Shown here: positions 1 through 7,406 of the stretch, one piece after another
Layout: every line of letters starts with the position of its first letter
How positions within the stretch are numbered: the stretch's first letter is position 1
DNA from: Lewinella sp. LCG006
GTDB taxonomy: Bacteria > Bacteroidota > Bacteroidia > Chitinophagales > Saprospiraceae
Direction of reading: 5' to 3'
Assembly (NCBI RefSeq): GCF_040784935.1
Contig: NZ_CP160680.1
Location: 1,789,501-1,853,500 of the forward strand
DNA length: 64,000 bases
Translations under genes and position numbers: made by a program
Notes under the pieces: model-generated
Told to the model about the DNA's origin: nothing
The model's database searches: none
What the model saw: the letters and a program-made list of their open reading frames with translations, nothing else

Positions 1-200
1 TAAGGCACATTTTCCAGGCGAAAATAGCCGTCGATATCGGTCACTGTTCCGAGGGTGTGTTCTGCATCCAGCAGTTCAACAGCAGCACCAATCAGCGGCA
101 TCTCGGACTGCTGGTCCACCAGTGTACCTTTGATCGTTTGCTGGGCAGCAAGCGCTACCCCAGAAATCAGGAAAGATAAAATAAATAGTAGTCGTAACAT
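1..200 (-). CDS. N-terminal fragment of an exported protein with a carboxypeptidase-regulatory-like domain (TonB-receptor-like)
   Basis: The reading frame starts with ATG at 200 and runs off the left edge, so only about 66 residues are visible. They show a signal peptide (MLRLLFILSFLISGVALAAQ) followed by the start of a CarboxypepD_reg-like beta-sandwich, with the typical pattern of a GTLVD strand, 'PLIGAAVELLD', 'GTVTDIDGYFRLENVP'. In Bacteroidota this arrangement most often begins SusC/TonB-dependent outer-membrane receptors, but other exported proteins share it. The fragment cannot distinguish these. It lies outside the proposed integrated element and would be the original downstream neighbour of mnmE. 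Confidence 0.75.
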   Translation of the reverse strand, partial: MLRLLFILSFLISGVALAAQQTIKGTLVDQQSEMPLIGAAVELLDAEHTLGTVTDIDGYFRLENVP

Positions 201-319
201 GATAAAGTGAGCTTTAGTAAATTATGATGTACCAAAGCTGCTGCTTATGTGGGTACGACAACAGTGTTTCCTGTTGAATCGTCGGTTTTGCAGGGTGAAT
301 GGGGGTGGTTTTTGGGGGT

Positions 320-334
320 TACTTCCCAATGCAG
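320..334 (+). repeat. Putative attL core (copy of mnmE 3' end)
   Basis: TACTTCCCAATGCAG is identical, in the same orientation, to 34875-34889, which encodes the last residues and stop codon of mnmE. Eight non-matching bases later both sites continue with AAAATATT (343-350 here). A direct repeat at the 3' end of mnmE flanking an integrase-bearing region is the layout of mnmE-targeting genomic islands such as SGI1. Confidence 0.7.
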
Positions 335-604
335 GAAGTGTGAAAATATTATTAATTTATGATTATCAATTAATTATATAAGACAACCTCCTTTAGGGGT
401 ACAAATGAGGTACAAAACAAATATTTATCTTTTACTGAGCCCCAAAGGAGCGATCAGCGAAGCTCATCGGCGTAAGCTAAACAAGCTCTAAATTAACAAC
501 ACATTCTGGATTTTTCGATCTCATTCTAACTTCGCGTTTAGTTTGAATCCTAGTTTTAAGACTACTTTTTAAGTTCGATAACTTACGTTAACATTTTAGA
601 TCAT

Positions 605-613
605 TACCTTTGC
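605..613 (+). promoter_or_regulatory. Candidate Bacteroidota -7 promoter element
   Basis: TACCTTTGC matches the Bacteroidota sigma-ABfr -7 consensus TAnnTTTG and lies about 30 bp upstream of the ATG at 642. No clear TTG -33 element was found at the usual distance. Confidence 0.45.
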
Positions 614-641
614 GCAATTCTAACAAACATCAAACCCTAGT

Positions 642-1592
642 ATGATGAACCTACTTAAGTCAATCTTTTTTGCCCTACTTTGTACACTACCGATACTGAG
701 CTTCACCCAGGAAAGTACCGACGTTATTGAAACTACCGATGATGGGCTGATTAACTGGACCCAAGGATATATTGAAGCGGAAGGCTTTGCTGTTATTGAC
801 ACAAAGTATGAAAATACTCGACAAGCAGAAGCACTAGCGAAGCGTGGTGCTGTAGTGGTTGCTAAAGCCAACTTACTTGAAACAATTAAAGGCGTAACTA
901 TTTCAGGCGAAACTCGCGTACGAGATTTCATGACAGAGAGCTATGTAATCACTGCCAAAGTGGAAGGGGACGTAGTAGGCGCCAGACAGGTTGGTTCGGC
1001 TATAGTGGAGGACGGAGCCGTAGTAGTACGTGTGCGTATGCCGCTCTACGGTGCGGGCAGCCTAGCTGATTTAGTTATTGATGAAGTAAAAGCTAAAAAC
1101 AAGACCACAGGCACGGCTAGTTCTATACCAGAACCGGAGCCTACTCCCGAAGAGTTAGAAGAGTTTACGACTACTGTCTTCAAAACGCTACCTACAGCTA
1201 CAAGTGAGGGAGGAAAAATAGTCCTGGAACGCCCTGCGGATGGCACGCCTGTAAAGGAGGTGCGAATTCCAAAAATCGCTTTCGATTTTAAGGGTGCAAA
1301 AATTGATCCAGCACTTTTCCCTGTGATTGTAGATCAGGATGGGGCGGTACTATTTGACTTTTCTGAGTTGTATGAAAAAGTAAACAGAGAATATGGCCTT
1401 TACCTCAATTTAGCACGTGAAGTACTGGACCAACTACAGGCACAGAAAGGAGTAGAAATCATTGAAGCGGTGCAAACCTCAAGAGGGGTATTCCAAGTAC
1501 GCATTGATGAGAGTACTAAAAAAGGCCGCTTCTGGAAAGGGGTTCTTCGTGTAGGAAAGAAGGTACTACCATGGTTGATTGGGATGATTTAA
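642..1592 (+). CDS. Exported LPP20-like protein of unknown function
   Basis: The 316-residue protein has an N-terminal signal peptide (about 1-22) without a clear lipobox cysteine. Residues about 40-150 resemble the LPP20/FlgT-N type domain: an 'A.G.A' strand, an alanine-rich helix (AEALAKRGAVVVAKANLLE), then 'IKGVTISGETRVRDF' and a later strand reading 'VRMPLYG'. Such domains occur in exported or flagellar-associated proteins, but the specific role here is unknown. The rest, rich in Pro/Glu near 165-180, has no recognised domain; the C-terminus is basic. The start could also be the second ATG, three bases on. It is the first gene inside the proposed attL and is separated from the next gene by a strong hairpin. 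A link to the FGE proteins downstream is possible but rests only on position. Confidence 0.6.
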   Translation: MMNLLKSIFFALLCTLPILSFTQESTDVIETTDDGLINWTQGYIEAEGFAVIDTKYENTRQAEALAKRGAVVVAKANLLETIKGVTISGETRVRDFMTESYVITAKVEGDVVGARQVGSAIVEDGAVVVRVRMPLYGAGSLADLVIDEVKAKNKTTGTASSIPEPEPTPEELEEFTTTVFKTLPTATSEGGKIVLERPADGTPVKEVRIPKIAFDFKGAKIDPALFPVIVDQDGAVLFDFSELYEKVNREYGLYLNLAREVLDQLQAQKGVEIIEAVQTSRGVFQVRIDESTKKGRFWKGVLRVGKKVLPWLIGMI

Positions 1593-1620
1593 TATACATT
1601 CTGTATTTTAAATTATCTTT

Positions 1621-1656
1621 GGCAGAAGCCGTAACCGAATGGTTACGGCTTTTGCC
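1621..1656 (+). terminator. Hairpin, probable transcription terminator
   Basis: Arms 1621-1636 and 1641-1656 form a 16-bp stem with one G-T wobble and a GAAT loop. It lies 29 bp after the stop codon at 1592. No long T-run follows, so it may act as a Rho-assisted terminator or an mRNA-stabilising structure. Confidence 0.55.
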
Positions 1657-1691
1657 GTATGGACATACCTACTTCAGACCTACTTTCTAGT

Positions 1692-3911
1692 ATGAGACAC
1701 TTTTTGTTATCAGCCCTCTTCGTATTTACTTATGCACTAGCTGCACAAAATACTAATTGCTTACCACCTACACCCATTTCGGTCTCTGGTAAGGATATGC
1801 AAGTCGCCCAAATTAAGGACTTACTCCAAGCCAATGGCAATAACGCACTATTTGATGAGCAAAAAATAGAAAAAGCAATTCGCAATGTCGAAACCTGTAA
1901 TCAGGAACGAGCCGGACGCTTGCTTGGTATAGAGAATGAAATCTCCATCCTGACTCATAACTACCAGGAAGTACTGTCCATTCGTGACGTTCAGGGAACG
2001 AAACAACAGATTGAAGACCTTGAAAAAAGTAAAATGGAGACCTTGGCTTCCTTGGAAGAACGTATGCAAAGGTTTCAACGAAAGGGCTTGTATATTGTTT
2101 TTCTACCTGTTACTAGCGTACTAACAGATGTGAAAGAGTTTCAGAATCAAGCTAAACAATCTCTTACTCAACGTGCTATAGAGGAAATAAACGGTACCAG
2201 TATAAGACGAATCAGTGAAGTAATAAATCAACAAGACGTGAGTGACATTATTTCCAGCATTACAGCAGGAGAAGTAACGCTAGACCGGATAATATATGAT
2301 GTCCCTGATTTCAGAAAAGGCCAAGAGTATTACATCTATTTTGCATCGGTTAATGTGACTCCATTGAGCAAAACTACATTTAATGGAATCAGTTTACAAT
2401 CAGAAGCTAGAGCCAGTGTCTTCAACCCAATCGTTGACCATAATTACAACGTTGATCTTCAGAGCCTTGGTGTTGATCCCGTCCACATTACAACCATTCA
2501 GCAATTACTAGGTAATTGGAATGAGAACATTGTGAACCATAACAAGAACATAGATAGTAGTCAACTCCAAATAGCAAGCTCCGGCGAACAACAGGTTCGC
2601 GAAATTGATACGCAAATCAATAATCTACGTGAACAACTAAACCAGCGGAGTAGCCGAATCAATCAATACTGCACTGAAATGGGTATCCGTTTCGATGACA
2701 ACAATCTAAACGGTAGCGCCCAGCGTGTTCTAAATGCGATTCAACAACAGCTACAAAGTAGCCAAAACAACTGGCGTATCACAAAAGACGAAGAGATACT
2801 CTTCAGGAAATCCTCTATTACTATTTCAGGTAATCCACTAGATATCTTAGCGGAAGAAAGTATTAAACTTACCGAACGGCTACGAGCAGATTATACTAAA
2901 GTCACCAAAAATGAGGAAATACTGGATTTGGAAGATTATTCCGTAGCGAACTACCAAAATACCCGCCAGATAGAATTCTACAGGGAGTTAAATAGAGTCT
3001 CTGTGATGTGTGCGGGGCAAGCTAATGGTTCTTTCAATGTGGTCGTGTTTGCCACATTTAAAATAAAGGACGAGGCTACAGAAAGGAATAGGTCGAATAA
3101 CTACTCTTTAAACTCGACTTCCTCTAATTACAAAACGCTGGTAAGTGATAACTTCATACACATCTCTGGTGGCACCTTCCAAATGGGCGACCAATACAAC
3201 GAAGGTGACGACGGCGAAAAGCCTGTACATACCGTAAAAGTGAGTAACTTTTACCTAAGTTCTACAGAGGTGACCTTCGCTGAATATGATGCCTTCTGTA
3301 CCGCTACCAAGCGTAACAAACCTGACGATGAAGGCTGGGGACGGAGCCAGCGCCCCGCCATCAATGTAAGTTGGTGCGACGCGGTAGATTACGCCAACTG
3401 GCTAAGCGAACAGAACAACCTGCAAAAAGTATACAGCGGCAACTGCGACAACATCCGCGCCAACTGGGAGGCCAACGGCTACCGCCTGCCTACCGAGGCG
3501 GAGTGGGAATACGCAGCTCGGCAGGGTGGCCAAGAAGTGCGCTTGGGCAACGGAAAAGATACCGCCGAGTCGGCGGAGATTAATTTTGATGCTTCCCCAG
3601 GCTATAAAATCAGCTATTACCGCGTAGGAACTTATCGCAGACAAACTCTTCCAGTAGGCAGTCTCAATAGCCCAAACAGCCTAGGATTACACGATATGAG
3701 CGGAAATGTATGGGAATGGTGCTGGGATTGGCTTGGCGATTACCCTAGCTCGCCGCAACAAAATCCACGTGGGCCTGGATCGGGCTCTTACCGTACGAAT
3801 CGCGGCGGCAGTTGGCTCATGAATCCGATGTATTGCCGCTCCGCTTTTCGGGGCTGGTTCACGCCGACTTATCGTGACGGCAATGTTGGCTTCCGCTTGG
3901 CCCGCAGTTAG
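1692..3911 (+). CDS. Exported coiled-coil protein with C-terminal FGE-sulfatase (lectin-fold) domain, paralogue 1; possible old DGR target
   Basis: The ATG at 1692 gives a clean signal peptide (MRHFLLSALFVFTYALAAQ); an upstream in-frame ATG at 1659 sits at the foot of the terminator hairpin and is less likely. The 739-residue protein has a helical, coiled-coil-rich exported region (about 30-480) and an FGE-sulfatase/SUMF1 domain (about 485-739) with 'GGTFQMGD', 'YRLPTEAEWEYAARQGG', 'SGNVWEWCWDW', 'RGGSW' and the terminal 'GFRLARS'. The catalytic cysteines of true formylglycine-generating enzymes are not evident; the fold more likely serves as a ligand-binding scaffold. Its last 33 residues have the layout of a DGR variable region, with changes concentrated at the positions usually encoded by AAC/AAT in templates, but its DNA does not match the template at 6996-7095. 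An 82-bp block (3430-3511) is identical to paralogue 2. Confidence 0.75.
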   Translation: MRHFLLSALFVFTYALAAQNTNCLPPTPISVSGKDMQVAQIKDLLQANGNNALFDEQKIEKAIRNVETCNQERAGRLLGIENEISILTHNYQEVLSIRDVQGTKQQIEDLEKSKMETLASLEERMQRFQRKGLYIVFLPVTSVLTDVKEFQNQAKQSLTQRAIEEINGTSIRRISEVINQQDVSDIISSITAGEVTLDRIIYDVPDFRKGQEYYIYFASVNVTPLSKTTFNGISLQSEARASVFNPIVDHNYNVDLQSLGVDPVHITTIQQLLGNWNENIVNHNKNIDSSQLQIASSGEQQVREIDTQINNLREQLNQRSSRINQYCTEMGIRFDDNNLNGSAQRVLNAIQQQLQSSQNNWRITKDEEILFRKSSITISGNPLDILAEESIKLTERLRADYTKVTKNEEILDLEDYSVANYQNTRQIEFYRELNRVSVMCAGQANGSFNVVVFATFKIKDEATERNRSNNYSLNSTSSNYKTLVSDNFIHISGGTFQMGDQYNEGDDGEKPVHTVKVSNFYLSSTEVTFAEYDAFCTATKRNKPDDEGWGRSQRPAINVSWCDAVDYANWLSEQNNLQKVYSGNCDNIRANWEANGYRLPTEAEWEYAARQGGQEVRLGNGKDTAESAEINFDASPGYKISYYRVGTYRRQTLPVGSLNSPNSLGLHDMSGNVWEWCWDWLGDYPSSPQQNPRGPGSGSYRTNRGGSWLMNPMYCRSAFRGWFTPTYRDGNVGFRLARS

Positions 3912-4108
3912 GAGGTATCGCTTAGCGTCTACTTCATGGTGCCCTCTTGCTCTAACTTTTGAGCAATTGCGGACTGCTGCTATGGAAGATGAGGAGTGGT
4001 ACGGAGCTTTAAAGTAAAAACTTCATTCCGATTTAAAACTTAGCTCAAACCAATAACTACAATACAACAACCTAATCTCTACAACTCTTTATCAGCATAA
4101 CACCCAAT

Positions 4109-6286
4109 ATGAAGCATCTTTTCTCCCTCCTCCTCTTTTTATGCAGTGCAGCACTCGGTGCCCAAACCTGCGCCCCGTCTACGCCTATCACCCTTGCTCG
4201 GGCACCCTTTGGGGCACGGCAGATTACCGACATCATTGACCAGAACCGGGCGATCTTTGAACCGTCGGATATAGCTGAAGCCGAGCGCCTCATCCAACGT
4301 TGCCGACTGGAGATGGATGTGGCCCTGACGGACATCGACAACAAGACCAAGCAACTGACCCAGTTGTACCAGGAGGTGCTTACGGTAAGGGATGTAAAGG
4401 GTATGCAACAGCAAATTACAGAGCTGGAAGCCAGTAAGCAAGAAGCCCTTCAGGCCCTGCAAAGCCAACTGAAAAACCAGGGGCAGAGCGGTCTCTTTGT
4501 CGTATATCTGCGAGGGATAGACCCCTTCGGCAATGCGAACGAGTGGCGCCAGGCCGCTCAGCGCGCGCTGGAACTACGGGCCATTGAAGACCTGAACGGC
4601 ACCGTGATCGAACGCCTCACCCGCGTGACCGATCAGCAGCAGGTTCGAGATGTTATCAATGCGCTGACGAAAGGCAAGGTGGAGGCCGAATCAGTACTGC
4701 TAGATGAGGTCAATACCGCCAAGGGCGACTACCTCTATATGGCAAAGGTGAGGGTAACGCCATTGGCACCCGATGAAAATGCCGGTTTGGAGGCCGCAAG
4801 TGGCAATGAACAAGCCTTGGTGATTAACCCTCTACTGGAAACGGAGTTTTCCCGTACCCTGCTGCGCCAAGGGGTAGATGCTGCTGAAATCACCGCCATT
4901 GAAGACCAGGTACTCCTCTGGCAGCGTACCATCGCCGACGCCAACACCAATGCCGATGATAGTCGCCAGCGCTTCATCAGTGCCAGTGAGCGAAACATCC
5001 GCAACCTGGATGCTCAGATTACGGATCTCCGCAGCCAGTATGCCAACCGCAGTCAGAAAATACAGCAATATTGCAACCAATTGAGCCTTTCTTTTGACCG
5101 CAATAACCTTACTCGCAGCGCGGATGATATCTTGCGCCACATCAAAACCCAACTCGCAGAGCTGGAAAAAAACTGGCGCACCACTAAAAGCCGGGAAATT
5201 TTCGTGAAAGATGCTTTTGTTTCTACAGATGGCGATGTAAAAGCCGCCCTGGCCAAAAAAGCAGAGGAACTTACCGAAAACCTGCGCCAATCTCACAGTA
5301 CCACGACCAAACGTATTGAAGCCATTGAAATTGAAGACCTCTCCCTTACGGGCTATAGCAGCACTCGTGAAGTAGAATTGCTGCGTGAATTGCGCCAAAT
5401 ATGGATGATGCCCGTGGGGCGTAGTGGCGGCTTTGAGTTGTACGTTTTTGCCAGCTTTGAGGTAACCGGAGACCAGGTAAGCGGCGGCACCTATGGTGGA
5501 ACCGCCCCCGACAACTTCATCCGCATCCCCGGCGGTACCTTCCAGATGGGCGACCAATACAACGAAGGCGACGACGACGAGAAGCCCGTTCACACCGTAG
5601 AGGTGAGCACTTTCTACCTCAGCCCCACCGAAGTGACCTTTGCCGAATATGATGCCTTCTGCACCGCCACCGGCCGTGACAAACCCAGCGATAGTGGCTG
5701 GGGGCGCGACCAACGCCCCGCCATCAATGTAAGCTGGTGCGACGCGGTGGAGTACGCCAACTGGCTAAGTACAAAAAATGGCCTGCAAACAATATACAGC
5801 GGCAACTGCGACAACATCCGCGCCAACTGGGAGGCCAACGGCTACCGCCTGCCTACCGAGGCGGAGTGGGAATATGCAGCCCGGCAGGGCGGCCAAAAAG
5901 TACGCTTTGGCAACGGCAAGGATATCGCCGATCCGGCGGAGATTAATTTTGATGGCGATCCAGATGAAAAAGAGTCTTATTCACGCTCGGGTGTGTATCG
6001 AGAAAAAAGCGTTCAAGTAGGCAGTCTCAACAGCCCTAACAGTCTCGGATTGCACGACATGAGCGGCAATGTATGGGAATGGTGCTGGGATTGGTTCGCT
6101 AGTGATTATTACAAAAATTCGCCGCGCAACAATCCTCAGGGACCTACTTCGGGCTCCAACCGGGTGCTTCGCGGCGGGTCATGGAACTTCAGCCCGGCCT
6201 ACGTACGTTGCACTAGTCGCGGCGACAATAGCCCCGGCTTTAGGCTCAGCCTTATAGGTTTCCGTCTTGCGAGGGCGGGGCGTTAG
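4109..6286 (+). CDS. Exported FGE-sulfatase (lectin-fold) protein, paralogue 2; DGR target gene
   Basis: The 725-residue protein begins with a signal peptide (MKHLFSLLLFLCSAALGAQ), followed by a helical/coiled-coil region (about 25-450) clearly related to paralogue 1 and by an FGE-sulfatase domain (about 467-725) with 'GGTFQMGD', 'AINVSWCDAVEYANWL', 'YRLPTEAEWEYAARQGG', 'SGNVWEWCWDW' and 'RGGSWNF'. FGE/C-type-lectin folds are the standard display scaffold of DGR targets. The last 34 residues (689-722) are encoded by a variable repeat (6173-6272) that pairs with the template repeat at 6996-7095, with mismatches almost only at template adenines. Surface-exposed or secreted localisation is inferred from the signal peptide. 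The gene is followed by a hairpin and a strong terminator. It is the diversified member of this cassette; the ligand is unknown. Confidence 0.85.
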   Translation: MKHLFSLLLFLCSAALGAQTCAPSTPITLARAPFGARQITDIIDQNRAIFEPSDIAEAERLIQRCRLEMDVALTDIDNKTKQLTQLYQEVLTVRDVKGMQQQITELEASKQEALQALQSQLKNQGQSGLFVVYLRGIDPFGNANEWRQAAQRALELRAIEDLNGTVIERLTRVTDQQQVRDVINALTKGKVEAESVLLDEVNTAKGDYLYMAKVRVTPLAPDENAGLEAASGNEQALVINPLLETEFSRTLLRQGVDAAEITAIEDQVLLWQRTIADANTNADDSRQRFISASERNIRNLDAQITDLRSQYANRSQKIQQYCNQLSLSFDRNNLTRSADDILRHIKTQLAELEKNWRTTKSREIFVKDAFVSTDGDVKAALAKKAEELTENLRQSHSTTTKRIEAIEIEDLSLTGYSSTREVELLRELRQIWMMPVGRSGGFELYVFASFEVTGDQVSGGTYGGTAPDNFIRIPGGTFQMGDQYNEGDDDEKPVHTVEVSTFYLSPTEVTFAEYDAFCTATGRDKPSDSGWGRDQRPAINVSWCDAVEYANWLSTKNGLQTIYSGNCDNIRANWEANGYRLPTEAEWEYAARQGGQKVRFGNGKDIADPAEINFDGDPDEKESYSRSGVYREKSVQVGSLNSPNSLGLHDMSGNVWEWCWDWFASDYYKNSPRNNPQGPTSGSNRVLRGGSWNFSPAYVRCTSRGDNSPGFRLSLIGFRLARAGR
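6173..6272 (+). repeat. DGR variable repeat (VR)
   Basis: This 100-bp stretch at the 3' end of the second FGE gene aligns without gaps to 6996-7095. There are 16 mismatches; 15 are at positions where the template has A (replaced by T, G or C), and one is a template T read as C (CTG to CCG). Ten of twelve template Asn codons (AAC/AAT) are changed. The 3' 19 bp, ending TTTCCGTCTTGCGA, are identical and could be the initiation-of-homing segment. Confidence 0.9.
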
Positions 6287-6330
6287 TTTTTAACCTTTTT
6301 ACCTTATTACCTTTTGCAGGTTTGGGAGGT

Positions 6331-6359
6331 AGGCGGAAACGAGCTTTGCTCGTCCGTCT
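6331..6359 (+). other. Hairpin/cruciform downstream of the VR
   Basis: Arms 6331-6336/6354-6359 and 6339-6344/6348-6353 give a 12-bp stem with an AA bulge and a TTT loop, about 60 bp after the VR. DGR target genes are known to carry a short GC-rich hairpin or cruciform a few tens of bases after the VR that aids retrohoming. Assignment to that role is inferred. Confidence 0.5.
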
Positions 6360-6363
6360 GAAG

Positions 6364-6403
6364 ATGGGTCAGCAGTGCATCAGCAATGCTGACCCATTTT
6401 TTT
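6364..6403 (+). terminator. Rho-independent terminator of the FGE gene
   Basis: ATGGGTCAGCA (6364-6374) pairs perfectly with TGCTGACCCAT (6387-6397) and is followed by six T residues (6398-6403). Confidence 0.85.
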
Positions 6404-6458
6404 GAAAAAAAATATATATACCGAAGGTAAGATTGATATATCCTCAGGGATATAGCCA

Positions 6459-6506
6459 TATATATAGCGCGAAGCGCAAGCGGTTTTTTTTCAATCGCTA
6501 TATATA
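6459..6506. repeat. Inverted repeat in the HRDC leader
   Basis: TATATATAGCG (6459-6469) and CGCTATATATA (6496-6506) are perfect 11-bp inverted copies separated by a GC-rich segment and an 8-T run. The pair sits directly upstream of the HRDC gene start. It may be an operator or a leader structure; the function is unknown. Confidence 0.45.
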
Positions 6507-6525
6507 GGTTAATGCAATCGTATAT

Positions 6526-7080
6526 ATGCAAATCAAGATCATGACCCTGCCCTTTGATGGGAAGACCGAAGGCTTTGATGATGAGCTGGTAGCAGACTTT
6601 TGCCAGAACAAGCAGGTACATCGCATAGAGAGTCACTTTTTCCGGCAGGAAGGGCAGGCGTATTGGTCGGTGGCGATTCATTACGATACCGTCCTACCCA
6701 GGAAGACCGAAAAGGTGCGCGATCTGGACGATGCCCAGCAAATCCTGTTTCAGCGGCTGCGGGAATGGCGCAAAGAACAGGGGGCGAAGGCAGGCATTCC
6801 GGTCTATTTGATTGCCACCAATGCGCAGTTGACCGCTATTATCAAGCAGCCGGTTAAAACGTTGGAAGGCTTCAAGCTAGTCAAAGGATACGGCAAGCAG
6901 CGTATCGAGAAATACGGGCGCACGATTATCAACCTGATCAAAGCTTTTTACGAAGAGCAGGAAAAGCAAGCTCCCGCTCCGCCCATAAATAACGTGGCGG
7001 GTCATGGAACAACAACCTGGCCAACGTACGTTGCACTAATCGCAACAACAATAGCCCCGGCAATAGGAACAACAATATAG
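6526..7080 (+). CDS. HRDC-domain DGR accessory protein
   Basis: The 184-residue protein has an N-terminal alpha/beta part (about 1-70, with 'YWSVAIHY') and an HRDC helical bundle (about 75-155) containing '[15 protein letters not shown]', '[13 protein letters not shown]' and '[14 protein letters not shown]', the signature hairpin region of HRDC domains (helicase and RNase D C-terminal). HRDC proteins are known as the alternative to Avd as accessory factors of many Bacteroidota DGRs, encoded between target gene and template; they are thought to bind nucleic acid during mutagenic retrohoming. The last 28 codons overlap the template repeat in another frame, so the C-terminal tail is probably a by-product. 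In the usual order a reverse transcriptase would follow, but none is present here. Confidence 0.8.
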   Translation: MQIKIMTLPFDGKTEGFDDELVADFCQNKQVHRIESHFFRQEGQAYWSVAIHYDTVLPRKTEKVRDLDDAQQILFQRLREWRKEQGAKAGIPVYLIATNAQLTAIIKQPVKTLEGFKLVKGYGKQRIEKYGRTIINLIKAFYEEQEKQAPAPPINNVAGHGTTTWPTYVALIATTIAPAIGTTI

Positions 7081-7095
7081 GTTTCCGTCTTGCGA
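6996..7095 (+). repeat. DGR template repeat (TR)
   Basis: This 100-bp sequence, read in the FGE frame, encodes RGGSW-like scaffold residues with twelve Asn codons, many in runs (AAC AAC AAT). Such adenine-rich codons are the substrate for adenine-directed mutagenesis by DGR reverse transcriptases. It matches the VR at 6173-6272 at 84 of 100 positions, with 15 of 16 differences at its adenines. It overlaps the 3' end of the HRDC gene and continues into a non-coding stretch. Confidence 0.9.
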
Positions 7096-7198
7096 ATACA
7101 GAACTTTGTGCAGCAGACAATCCACTACGGTTGGTTGTCCCGTCACTCCCCCTGTCCCGTCGGTGGTGCGGCACGCTTTGAGTAGCGTCAAATAATTC

Positions 7199-7247
7199 AA
7201 AGAAGTGGTGTCGGTAATCATGGTACTGGTGAAGGCACTACTTCTTT
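7199..7247 (+). other. Hairpin 3' of the template repeat, possible part of the DGR RNA
   Basis: Arms 7199-7212 and 7234-7247 can form a 14-bp stem with two G-T wobbles and a 21-nt loop, about 100 bp after the TR. In characterised DGRs the RNA downstream of TR is structured and needed for cDNA priming; that role here is an inference. Confidence 0.4.
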
Positions 7248-7250
7248 TCC

Positions 7251-7331
7251 CTGCCACCCCATCTGCCACCTCTGTCGCTCAAATCCACTTTCCCTGCCAC
7301 CCCTGCCACTCAGAAGGGGTTTCCCTGCCAC
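7251..7331 (+). repeat. Five CTGCCAC direct repeats (iteron-like)
   Basis: CTGCCAC occurs at 7251-7257, 7263-7269, 7294-7300, 7303-7309 and 7325-7331, mostly as CCCTGCCACC. The cluster lies directly upstream of the HTH/BT4734/DUF3987 module and could bind the HTH protein or serve a replication or transfer function. Confidence 0.5.
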
Positions 7332-7406
7332 CGCTATTGTAAAATAACGTTGGTCATCGCTACTTGCAGCCGTTATCCATTTAATAATGCGCTAAAATAG
7401 TGAACT

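Larger units (their letters stand above)
201..641. other. Intergenic region with the left element boundary
   Basis: This 441-bp stretch separates the divergent genes at 200 and 642. It is AT-rich and contains the putative attL core (320-334) and a Bacteroidota-type -7 element near 605. No convincing coding sequence was seen. Confidence 0.6.
7096..7406. other. Non-coding region downstream of the TR
   Basis: Where a DGR reverse transcriptase would be expected there is a 311-bp stretch without a gene. It holds a 14-bp-stem hairpin (7199-7247) and five CTGCCAC repeats (7251-7331). No reverse-transcriptase motif such as a YxDD box is visible in any frame. Confidence 0.65.

Noticed and set aside
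1659-1691. Upstream ATG of the first FGE gene
   Set aside because: It lies at the base of the terminator hairpin; the ATG at 1692 starts a proper signal peptide.
4832-5713. 293-residue reading frame on the minus strand
   Set aside because: It is antisense to the FGE gene, has no recognisable domain, and the sense frame has clear motifs.
1692-6286. True formylglycine-generating enzymes (sulfatase activation)
   Set aside because: No sulfatase gene is nearby, the active-site cysteine pattern is not evident, and the second gene is linked to a DGR template, which favours a binding scaffold.
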